A stretch of DNA of 64,000 bases from Psychrobacter proteolyticus. Its GTDB lineage: Bacteria > Pseudomonadota > Gammaproteobacteria > Pseudomonadales > Moraxellaceae. The translations under genes were made by a program, and so were the position numbers. The notes beneath the pieces were generated by a model. It did not search any database. It had not been told where the DNA came from and was given only the letters and a program-made list of their open reading frames with translations. The stretch spans positions 554,875-618,874 of the forward strand of contig NZ_QLKS01000003.1 in NCBI RefSeq assembly GCF_003350005.1, written 5' to 3'. This document shows, piece after piece, positions 56,509 to 64,000 of this stretch (positions are counted from its first letter, which is position 1; each line of letters begins with the position of its first letter).

Positions 56509-58785
56509 TTAGCTTTTTTTGGCAGCGCCTCTGCGGTTGCTGCTTCTTTTTGCTGGAGTTTTCTTCGGCTGCTCTTTCTTCGGTTGACCTTTTTTGCTTT
56601 GGTTCATTGCACTAGATTGCAATTTAGCCTTCAAATCAAAGTCAATTTGTAGCAGGTCCATGTTAACACCCGCAACCTTCACTTTAACCGAATCGCCAAG
56701 TCCAAACAGCGTGCCTTTATCTTTACCGATAAGCTGCTGTTGCTGCTCATCGTAGACAAAGAAGTCATCGCCAACATTTGAGATATGAACCAAACCATCG
56801 ATATATAAATCAGTCAATGTGACGAATAGACCAAAGCTAGTAACCGTAGTCACAACGCCTTCGAACTCTTCACCGACATGATCGGTCATATAGTGACACT
56901 TGAGCCAAGACTCTACATAACGTGATGCTTTTTCTGCACGGCGTTCTGTATCTGACGTTTGTGTACCAGCACCTTCAAGAGAAAAGTCCATAACAGGCTG
57001 TGGGCTGTTGGTAACTTTTGCCTTAATCGCACGATGCAGCATCAAATCTGGATAACGGCGAATCGGCGAGGTAAAGTGGCTATATTCGTCATATGCTAAG
57101 CCAAAGTGACCAATATTGTCAGGTGCATAGTTTGCTTGCATCATTGAACGCAGCAGCATGCTATGAATACTGATGGCATCTGGTCTATCTTTAGTCGCTT
57201 CGATAATTCGCTGATAATCCGCTTGAGTTGGATTCTCTTCTGGAAATGGTAAGCCAAAGTTTTTTGCATATTCATGAATACGCATCGACTTCTCATTATC
57301 AGGCTTATCATGGTTACGATATAAAACTGGTAACTCATGCTTAAGTGCGAAGTTTGCCGCACAAGTATTGGCAAGCAGCATACATTCTTCGATTAGCTTC
57401 TGAGAGTCGCCACGAGTGCGCGGTAAAATCGCTTCGATTCCGCCTTTTTCGTTGAACTTGATATACGTTTCAACTGTTTCGAACTCCATTGCATGACGTT
57501 CTTCACGCTTTTTAAGCAGTAGCTCATACAACTGATGTAACGTATCAACAGACTTTTTAACGTCTTTATTACCCGTTAATGATTTAGGTAATCTCTTATC
57601 ATTCGGATTCACAAGATAATCGTTTACTTGATTATAGGTGAGACGGGCTTGTGAGTGCATCACTGACGGATAGAACTCATATCCAGTCACTTTACCGGCG
57701 CGCGATATCTTAATATCAGCAACCATACATAAGCGATCTAGATTAGGGTTCAATGAACACAGACCGTTAGATAGTACTTCAGGCAACATCGGAATCACGC
57801 GATGCGGGAAGTATACCGAAGTACCACGTTCATAGGCATCTTGATCAAGTGGTGAATTCGGTGTCACATAATAGCTGACGTCCGCAATCGCAACCACGAC
57901 ACGGTAGTTACCACCAGAACGCTTTTCAGCAAATACAGCATCATCAAAGTCACGAGCATCTTCGCCATCGATAGTGACAAGCGGTAGGTGACGTATATCT
58001 GTACGACCTTTTATGTCTTTTTCAGTTGGCTCTTGATAATCATCGGCTTGTTTAAGCGCAGCTTCGCTAAAATCTGATGGAATATCATAGTTGAGCAGGG
58101 TAGTCTCAATAATTAATTCACGATCATTGTCATCAGACAGCACTTCAGTGATTTTACCAGTGGCAAATTCATGCTGGTTTGGCCAGTCAATGATATCGAC
58201 TTTAACAGGAGCGCCTTGCTTGATATTTAGCGCCTGAACATTGTCATCAGTAACCGTAATCGGTTGATGATTGTTTGGGCTACCAAGCTCAACACAATAA
58301 CCGTCTTCATCACGAGCAAGTGTACCGATAAAGTTGTTTTGACGACGTTCGACAACATCAACGATGCGCCCTTCGGTACGTCCACGATTGTCTGTCGAAG
58401 TGCCGACGGCTGCTACTGTATCGCCATTGAATACCCAGCGCATTTGTTTTTCATGTAAAAACAAATCTGGCATGTCACTTAGCACCACAAAACCAAAACC
58501 TTTTGGATGTGCAGAAACTGTACCTGAGACGATATCTTGCTTGGTCACTGTACGATAGCGATAAGGACGACCATCACGATTCACTTGGCCATCTCGCGCC
58601 ATTGCTTTTAGGCGATTGCCCAAAGCATCAAACTGATCAGGGTCATCAATATTAAAGGCTTTTGCCAATTGTTGATGCGTGACTTCCCCATGCTCATTAA
58701 TCGTGCTGAGTATCAGCTCACGACTAGGAATCGGGTTGTCATATTTTTTTGCCTCACTTGAGGCGTTTGGATCATTCCAACTCAT
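56509..58785 (-). CDS. rnr: Ribonuclease R
   Basis: RNase R is a 3'-5' exoribonuclease that degrades structured RNA and takes part in rRNA quality control and cold growth. The 758-residue protein has an N-terminal winged helix (GEVTHQQLAKAFNI), cold-shock domains (about 70-240) and the RNB catalytic domain (about 265-610) with the metal Asp residues in DGEDARDFDDAVF. An S1 domain follows (about 655-735, GEEFEGVVTTVTSFGLFV). The tail after it is Lys/Pro/Gln-rich and basic. Some related RNase II enzymes lack the winged helix and basic tail, so RNase R is preferred. Confidence 0.96.
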   Translation of the reverse strand: MSWNDPNASSEAKKYDNPIPSRELILSTINEHGEVTHQQLAKAFNIDDPDQFDALGNRLKAMARDGQVNRDGRPYRYRTVTKQDIVSGTVSAHPKGFGFVVLSDMPDLFLHEKQMRWVFNGDTVAAVGTSTDNRGRTEGRIVDVVERRQNNFIGTLARDEDGYCVELGSPNNHQPITVTDDNVQALNIKQGAPVKVDIIDWPNQHEFATGKITEVLSDDNDRELIIETTLLNYDIPSDFSEAALKQADDYQEPTEKDIKGRTDIRHLPLVTIDGEDARDFDDAVFAEKRSGGNYRVVVAIADVSYYVTPNSPLDQDAYERGTSVYFPHRVIPMLPEVLSNGLCSLNPNLDRLCMVADIKISRAGKVTGYEFYPSVMHSQARLTYNQVNDYLVNPNDKRLPKSLTGNKDVKKSVDTLHQLYELLLKKREERHAMEFETVETYIKFNEKGGIEAILPRTRGDSQKLIEECMLLANTCAANFALKHELPVLYRNHDKPDNEKSMRIHEYAKNFGLPFPEENPTQADYQRIIEATKDRPDAISIHSMLLRSMMQANYAPDNIGHFGLAYDEYSHFTSPIRRYPDLMLHRAIKAKVTNSPQPVMDFSLEGAGTQTSDTERRAEKASRYVESWLKCHYMTDHVGEEFEGVVTTVTSFGLFVTLTDLYIDGLVHISNVGDDFFVYDEQQQQLIGKDKGTLFGLGDSVKVKVAGVNMDLLQIDFDLKAKLQSSAMNQSKKGQPKKEQPKKTPAKRSSNRRGAAKKS

Positions 58786-58924
58786 AAATTACCGTATCTA
58801 TTTTTAAAATTATTAATAGTGGCTATCTTAACACGAACGACGTCGCAATATCTTGCGTCAATTGTCTTATGTGTATTCGGTAGCAGGAAGCGGTCAGTTT
58901 TCTGGCGACCGCTATAGGGATAAA

Positions 58925-60169
58925 TCAAATATCGATATCGACATTGCTCGATTGATTAGTAATTTTTTTACTATCCAACTCTTTTGAGACTTCTAGTACC
59001 GTAGTCTGATTTGATTTATCCAAGTATTTTTGTGCTTTATCTACTTCCGTGGTCAGTATATTGACCGTTTGCTTCATATTCTCTAGCGCTTCAATTTTGT
59101 AATTGCTAATCATATCCATAGTGTCATAGACATTATTGAAGGCATTTTGTAGTTTATCAAGCTCAATGCTACTGCTGGTCGCCTGCTCATGGATTTCACC
59201 TGACTGACGTTTAAGCATCGCTGAAGTTGATTCAATCAAACTACTGGTGGTTTTATTCAATGCAGTGATTTGATCTAATACCAATTTTTGATTGGTCATT
59301 GCTTGAGCGACGACAACAGCCGTGCGTAATGCAGACACAGTAGTCGTGGTTGCGCGATCGACACCCTTAATCAGCTCTAAGTTATTACGGCGAATAGTAT
59401 CAAGCGCCAAGTAACCTTGTATATTCACTGCTAACTGAGTTAAAAAGTCAGTGTTTTTTTGACGGACATAAAACAACATCTCTTCTTTGATAATGCGCGC
59501 TTTTTCTGGATCTGTTGCTTCTATCGCATAGACCTTTTGTTCTAGCTGTTCATCAATCTTTTTGCCAACGTAGACATACTGGCGAATAGACTGCATCAGC
59601 TCCCACATGTTGACTTTTTCTTGCTCAATCATCGCATTGTCTTTGAGCAGTTCATCTTTACCATTATAGAGACTGGTAACGACCGCATTGATATGTGATT
59701 GCGCTGATTCATACTGACGGAAATAATCCTGTACCTTGTTGCCGAACGGAATAAGACCGAACAGCTTGCGTGAGCTGGTCAGCTCTTTTTTGCTCGGATC
59801 TAAGTCTTCAACAATACCACGTAGTTCTGTCAACGATTTGGCGATAGGGGAATTATCAAATAAGCTGTCATTCAAACTTTTTGCGGGCAAATCTAACATT
59901 CGATTAGATACTTGTGCAGATTCACGAATCTCTTTGGTACCTAGATTATGAATAGACTGAACGTTCTGTCGAAATTCATCGCTATGCACAGAGTTGGTAA
60001 TCACATGATCAACAAAAGCATCAACCTTGGCATCGAGCTCAGGAATTTGGCTTTCATCCAATTTGACCATCTGATCTGCTTCACTTTTTTGTATTTCTTT
60101 GACAGGTTCAGGTGCTGTTAGAGAGATACTGGGAGTTGTAGCGTTTTCTGGTGGTGTCAATTCTTGCAT
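58925..60169 (-). CDS. telA: TelA/KlaA-family protein (toxic anion resistance)
   Basis: A 414-residue, almost fully helical cytosolic protein. IPFGNKVQDYFRQYESAQSHINAVVTSLYNGKDELLKDN and YVYVGKKIDEQLE are typical of the TelA family, first linked to tellurite resistance. The role is poorly defined, with links to envelope stress and anion tolerance. No ter genes or partner (for example the XpaC-like gene) are adjacent. AGAGGA precedes the ATG, supporting the start. Confidence 0.9.
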   Translation of the reverse strand: MQELTPPENATTPSISLTAPEPVKEIQKSEADQMVKLDESQIPELDAKVDAFVDHVITNSVHSDEFRQNVQSIHNLGTKEIRESAQVSNRMLDLPAKSLNDSLFDNSPIAKSLTELRGIVEDLDPSKKELTSSRKLFGLIPFGNKVQDYFRQYESAQSHINAVVTSLYNGKDELLKDNAMIEQEKVNMWELMQSIRQYVYVGKKIDEQLEQKVYAIEATDPEKARIIKEEMLFYVRQKNTDFLTQLAVNIQGYLALDTIRRNNLELIKGVDRATTTTVSALRTAVVVAQAMTNQKLVLDQITALNKTTSSLIESTSAMLKRQSGEIHEQATSSSIELDKLQNAFNNVYDTMDMISNYKIEALENMKQTVNILTTEVDKAQKYLDKSNQTTVLEVSKELDSKKITNQSSNVDIDI

Positions 60170-60574
60170 GAAATATCCTCTGATATCGGAGAAGGGAAGT
60201 GTTTTTTGTCAACGACTCTGACAGTCGTGATATACATTGTTTTTATTTATACACTTAGCTTTTATACATTTATAAAATGTCTTTAGCTCATACTAACTTC
60301 TATCAAATGATCACTAGTGACTGCTAAATGCCGACTAGCAAATATAACTAGACCTTTAGATTACCGTGTAATCAGAAAGTTGAGAAGGTAGATTTTGTAA
60401 AATAGCGTCAGTCAATGATACTAGGCTATTATGTTCAATATAGCTGCGTTCATTACAGCCGTTTTTGAGTCCAAATAATAAAAAACCATCAATATCCCGC
60501 AGCATATTGATGGTTAGAGTTATAAATAGCTATATAGACTAACAGCCACCACTCAAAGCAATCCAATAGACAGA
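60170..60574. other. Intergenic region between telA and infC
   Basis: Holds the telA promoter region and the infC terminator at 60477-60515. Otherwise AT-rich with nothing recognised. Confidence 0.4.
60477..60515 (-). terminator. Terminator of the thrS-infC transcript
   Basis: On the minus strand AACCATCAATAT pairs perfectly with ATATTGATGGTT around 8 bases and is followed by TTTTATTATT. Note that rpmI and rplT, often downstream of infC, are not here. Confidence 0.9.
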
Positions 60575-61096
60575 TTACTTTTTCTTAGTGGGTCCAAGCA
60601 GCATACCCATTTGACGACCTTCCATCTTAGGATATTGTTCGACGTTTGAGATATCAGCAGTATCTTCAATGATACGATCAAGTTGTTTGCGACCGATGTC
60701 TTGGTGCGCCATTTCACGTCCGCGGAAACGGATGCTAATTTTAACTTTATCTTGATCTTCCAAGAAGCTCACGATTTTTCTCAGTTTAACCTGATAATCG
60801 GCTTCTTCGGTGCTAGGACGTAGCTTCATCTCTTTGAGCTGAGTCTGCTTTTGGTTTTTCTTAGCTTCTTTAGCCTTTTGCTTTTGATCATAGAGGAAAT
60901 GTTTATAATCCATGATCTTACATACTGGCGGCTTAGCTTCAGGAACTAATTCAACCAAATCTAGGTTTTCATCACGTGCCGCTTTCATCGCGGTTGCGAT
61001 ATCAACCACACCCATTTGCTCGCCATCTTCTTTGACGAGACGGACTTCTTTGACGTTGATATCTTCGTTGATGTTCAAACGGTTGGACTGTTTAAT
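60575..61096 (-). CDS. infC: Translation initiation factor IF-3, AUU start codon
   Basis: IF-3 binds the 30S subunit and checks the start codon. The N-domain ([14 protein letters not shown] to [17 protein letters not shown]), the lysine linker ([15 protein letters not shown]) and the C-domain ([14 protein letters not shown]) are all present; length is 173. No ATG fits. The frame begins with ATT at 61096, with GAGGAG eight bases upstream overlapping the thrS stop. The AUU start is the known autoregulation device of infC: IF-3 discriminates against its own start. It lies five bases after thrS, so expression is coupled. Confidence 0.96.
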   Translation of the reverse strand: MKQSNRLNINEDINVKEVRLVKEDGEQMGVVDIATAMKAARDENLDLVELVPEAKPPVCKIMDYKHFLYDQKQKAKEAKKNQKQTQLKEMKLRPSTEEADYQVKLRKIVSFLEDQDKVKISIRFRGREMAHQDIGRKQLDRIIEDTADISNVEQYPKMEGRQMGMLLGPTKKK

Positions 61097-61101
61097 AGGT
61101 A

Positions 61102-63036
61102 TTACTCCTCATCTGTTTTTGGGGTCTGTCGGCCTTTTTTACTGACAGCGGTCTGTACTAATGTAATAAATTCAGAAACACTCATCACGCCAAGGTTCTC
61201 ACCTTCGCGAGTTCGGACGTTGACGCTGCCCGATTCCACTTCTTTATCCCCTAATACTAGCATATAGGGAATACGTTCTAATGTTTTCTCTCGTATCTTA
61301 AATCCAATCTTTTCGTTACGCAAGTCGCTAATAGCGCGCAAACCTGCATTTTTGAGCTCGCTAACCACGTTTTCGCATGCATCAGCTTGTTTATCAGTGA
61401 TATTCATGACCACAACTTGCTGCGGTGCTAGCCATACTGGCATCCAACCAGCATAGTTTTCGATCAAAATACCAATGAAGCGCTCAAATGAACCTAAGAT
61501 TGCACGGTGCAACATAATAGGCACTTCGCGATCGTTTTGCTCATTGACGAATTCTGCATCGAGACGCTCAGGCATGTTTGGATCAACCTGAATGGTACCG
61601 CACTGCCAAATACGTCCTAACGAGTCTTTTAGACTAAACTCAATCTTTGGACCGTAAAAAGCACCTTCGCCAGGTAAGTAATCCCAGTCTAGCCCTGAGC
61701 TATCAAGCGCATCTGCTAAAGCCTTTTCTGCAAAGTCCCAAGACTCGTCACTACCGACACGTTTTTCAGGACGGGTAGAAAGTTTCATAATAATGTTATC
61801 AAAGCCGAAATCTTCATAAACAGCAAGTGTTAGCTTAATAAAGTCAGCAACTTCTTGTTGAATTTGCGCTTGCGTACAAAAGATATGCGCATCATCTTGA
61901 GTAAAACCACGTACACGCATCAAACCATGCAATGAACCTGAAGGCTCATTACGATGACAAGAACCAAACTCTGCCATACGCAAAGGCAGGTCACGGTAAG
62001 ACTTTAGACCTTGATTAAACACTTGCACGTGACAAGGGCAGTTCATCGGCTTTACCGCGTAATCACGGTTTTCACTAGATGTCGTGAACATATTAGTTGC
62101 GTAGTTGCCCCAATGTCCTGAGCGTTCCCACAAGCTGCGATCAACGATTTGAGGTGTCTTAATCTCTTGATAACCGTTATCATATTGTACTTTACGCATA
62201 TACTGCTCAAGTACTTGATAAATCGTCCAACCATTCGCATGCCAGAACACCATGCCTGGTGCTTGCTCTTGCATATGAAATAGATTTAACGCTTTACCAA
62301 TTTTACGATGGTCACGTTTTTCTGCTTCTTCAATACGTTGGATATAGGCTTTTAACTGTTTCTTATCAGCCCACGCAGTACCATAGATACGCTGTAACTG
62401 TTCATTTTTCGCATCGCCGCGCCAATAAGCACCTGACATTTTGGTCAGTTTAAATACTTTCAAAAAGCGTGTGTTTGGCACATGCGGGCCACGGCACATA
62501 TCGACGTATTCTTGGTGATGATACAAGCCAAACGCTTCTTCACCTGGCATATCATTAATAAGTTTTAGTTTATAGTCTTCATTACGTGATTCAAATATCT
62601 CAATCGCTTCGGCACGTGGCGTCATTTTTTTGATAACGTCATAATCTTGCTTGATCAGCTCCATCATGCGTTTTTCAATCGCTTCCATATGCTCAGGCGT
62701 AAATGGCGTTTCACTAAAGATATCGTAATAAAAACCATCATCAATGACAGGACCAATGACCATCTTCACATCAGGATATAACTGCTTAACAGCATGACCT
62801 AATAGGTGAGCGCATGAGTGACGGATAATATCGACACCGTCGTCGTCTTTCGGCGTTACGATTTCAACATTGGCATCAGCGACGATAGGATCATGTGCAT
62901 CTACCAGATGACCATTTACACGTCCAGCAACCGTCGCTTTAGCGAGTCCTGTCCCAATACTTTGCGCCACTTCCATGACTGTTGTATGACCTTCAAAGTC
63001 TTTTACACTACCATCGGGTAAAGTAATCGCTACCAT
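61102..63036 (-). CDS. thrS: Threonyl-tRNA synthetase
   Basis: ThrRS charges tRNA-Thr and edits mis-charged serine. The 644-residue enzyme has a TGS domain (1-60), the editing domain (about 63-225, with [16 protein letters not shown]), the class II catalytic core (about 245-535) and the anticodon domain (about 540-640). Motif 2 lies in [22 protein letters not shown] and a zinc ligand Cys in [10 protein letters not shown]. Class II motif 3 is in [15 protein letters not shown]. The upstream leader may hold an operator but none was recognised. Confidence 0.98.
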   Translation of the reverse strand: MVAITLPDGSVKDFEGHTTVMEVAQSIGTGLAKATVAGRVNGHLVDAHDPIVADANVEIVTPKDDDGVDIIRHSCAHLLGHAVKQLYPDVKMVIGPVIDDGFYYDIFSETPFTPEHMEAIEKRMMELIKQDYDVIKKMTPRAEAIEIFESRNEDYKLKLINDMPGEEAFGLYHHQEYVDMCRGPHVPNTRFLKVFKLTKMSGAYWRGDAKNEQLQRIYGTAWADKKQLKAYIQRIEEAEKRDHRKIGKALNLFHMQEQAPGMVFWHANGWTIYQVLEQYMRKVQYDNGYQEIKTPQIVDRSLWERSGHWGNYATNMFTTSSENRDYAVKPMNCPCHVQVFNQGLKSYRDLPLRMAEFGSCHRNEPSGSLHGLMRVRGFTQDDAHIFCTQAQIQQEVADFIKLTLAVYEDFGFDNIIMKLSTRPEKRVGSDESWDFAEKALADALDSSGLDWDYLPGEGAFYGPKIEFSLKDSLGRIWQCGTIQVDPNMPERLDAEFVNEQNDREVPIMLHRAILGSFERFIGILIENYAGWMPVWLAPQQVVVMNITDKQADACENVVSELKNAGLRAISDLRNEKIGFKIREKTLERIPYMLVLGDKEVESGSVNVRTREGENLGVMSVSEFITLVQTAVSKKGRQTPKTDEE

Positions 63037-63706
63037 AATTTATTCGCCTATTATTGGGTCCGTTGGCAGTGATGATTGCAACCATCAATCATATAACCGT
63101 GAGACCACATCAATTATATCTAATCATCGTGATATGTTGTGAAAGGGACGCATTACCTAGAGTCTTACTATGACTATATATGCTAGAACTGATATAAGGC
63201 TCGAAGCCAGTAAATCAATAGCATTGCAGCAAAATGCATTTTGCTATAGAAGTAATATAACAGCCAACATATATAAGTAATGCAGCAAAATAACTATTAT
63301 AGCAAAAACCGTCTCTCAACACTAGATATCAAGGGATTGCGCGACGACTAATGTGAGACCCATATCTTATGATAAAGGTAGCATCAGATACTGCACTATA
63401 TAGGACAGTATATTGAAAGCGCCGTATAATCCTGAATAACTTAGCTCCTATATAGTGTTAATTATATGAATATCAACATTCAAAAATATAAGAGATAATT
63501 TGTTTAAGGAAAATACTCAAGAATGACAGGATGAATAAGTCCAGTTATGAATATTAGATAAAGCTTGTTTTTAATGAAAATTGGTGGATTAAAACATATT
63601 GAACACTAGTATTTAAAAAATAGAGAACCTCAATTCTATAACCTATTGAAAAAGTTGGTAATTTATTCATCTCCTAAAATAAGATTAAAAACATTAATAA
63701 AACGGG
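63037..63706. other. AT-rich intergenic region between thrS and the rRNA promoters
   Basis: About 670 bp with no gene. It contains the perfect 18-bp palindrome AGCAAAATGCATTTTGCT (63228-63245) and a related partial copy at 63281-63307, described separately. The rest is AT-rich and could include upstream activating (UP/Fis-type) DNA for the rRNA promoters. Confidence 0.5.
63225..63307. repeat. Paired palindromic repeat between thrS and the rRNA operon
   Basis: TGCAGCAAAAT occurs at 63225-63235 and again at 63281-63291. The first copy continues into the perfect palindrome AGCAAAATGCATTTTGCT. TTTTGCTATA at 63239-63248 recurs inverted as TATAGCAAAA at 63298-63307. This looks like two operator-type copies, protein unknown. 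Confidence 0.55.
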
Positions 63707-63733
63707 TTGACACAAAAGTTAAACCGTCTATAA
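63707..63733 (+). promoter_or_regulatory. rRNA operon promoter P1
   Basis: TTGACA (63707-63712) and TATAAT (63728-63733) are both exact, with a 15-base spacer. A GC-rich discriminator (ACGCCCTCAC) follows, as expected for stringent control. Confidence 0.85.
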
Positions 63734-63823
63734 TACGCCCTCACAAGACGAGCTGGAAGTAGCTAGTGTGTAGATTACACATTAATAACCCAGTTAACCT
63801 GTTGAAACAAATTAAAATAAAGC

Positions 63824-63851
63824 TTGACAATTCAAATCATTATGATAAGAT
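63824..63851 (+). promoter_or_regulatory. rRNA operon promoter P2
   Basis: TTGACA (63824-63829), 16-base spacer, TAAGAT (63846-63851), followed by GC-containing AGTCGGCTCGC. It is the second of a tandem pair. Confidence 0.75.
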
Positions 63852-64000
63852 AGTCGGCTCGCTAGTTAGCTTAACCGGCAACGGAAAAGGCGAATAGCGT
63901 CAGTAGTACCCTATATATCGATGACTGGACGACAGTGATTGAGACTATTTAAAAGCATAACTAAAGAACAACTTGTGTGGATTTTTGCTGATTCAGAATG
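63852..64000 (+). other. Leader of an rRNA operon (16S lies beyond the window)
   Basis: No gene is encoded. The sequence after two tandem strong promoters, including the end AAAGAACAACTTGTGTGG, fits the untranslated leader before 16S rRNA in Moraxellaceae. No 16S sequence itself is present, so this is inference from position and promoter type. Confidence 0.65.

Noticed and set aside
63852..64000. 16S rRNA gene start
   Set aside because: The window ends in the leader; no 16S sequence is visible.
1..64000. CRISPR arrays, insertion sequences, prophage
   Set aside because: No regularly spaced repeats, no transposase or phage structural genes, and no terminal inverted repeats flanking a gene were seen on reading both strands.

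Overview
The window looks like a chromosomal segment of a gammaproteobacterium of the Moraxellaceae, most likely Psychrobacter or a close relative. The grounds are gene content and order (fmt-rsmB, LysM-dprA-tsaC, a complete Na+-NQR operon with nqrM and apbE, thrS-infC next to an rRNA operon leader), moderate GC and the protein sequences. No database search was run, so genus is inference. Nearly all of the window is core housekeeping sequence. I see no insertion sequence, prophage or CRISPR array.

0-16.5 kb: the end of ribD, then a 433-bp intergenic stretch with three exact DnaA boxes and two parS-like sites, then ribE. A large hybrid histidine kinase with a degenerate catalytic core follows on the minus strand. 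Next come fmt, rsmB (with a perfect 16-bp parS inside the coding region), a foreign-looking small gene, thrC, a LysM protein, dprA, tsaC, a TIGR01777 epimerase, a fourth parS-like site, a membrane metallophosphoesterase and an HSL-type hydrolase. In Pseudomonas the fmt/rsmB and lysM/dprA/tsaC genes lie beside oriC, so ParB and DnaA sites here fit an origin-proximal location.

16.5-33 kb: grpE and dnaK (with a sigma-32-like promoter), bioF-bioC, a small outer-membrane barrel, an nfeD-stomatin pair, hemN, comM, gph, a DUF4385 gene, tRNA-Phe(GAA), a PanZ-like gene, and hisB-hisH.

33-37.4 kb: accessory genes. They are a DUF3592-like membrane protein, avtA (core), then an AT-rich block with DUF1643, a MazG-like protein and a catalytically dead dCTP-deaminase-like membrane protein. 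This block is the best candidate for an undescribed system.

37.4-64 kb: tesA with an ABC transporter of the YbbAP type, an MFS transporter, nqrM, apbE, an SDR, nqrFEDCBA, a ~1.1-kb non-coding gap, hisA, a BON-MscS channel, rnr, telA, infC (AUU start), thrS, and tandem rRNA promoters. The window ends in the leader of an rRNA operon before 16S begins.

The genes form several working sets. NqrA-F form the sodium-pumping NADH:quinone oxidoreductase, ApbE attaches its FMN groups and NqrM matures it. GrpE and DnaK are a chaperone pair, and DprA and ComM both serve natural transformation. HisB, HisH and HisA are histidine enzymes in two separate loci.
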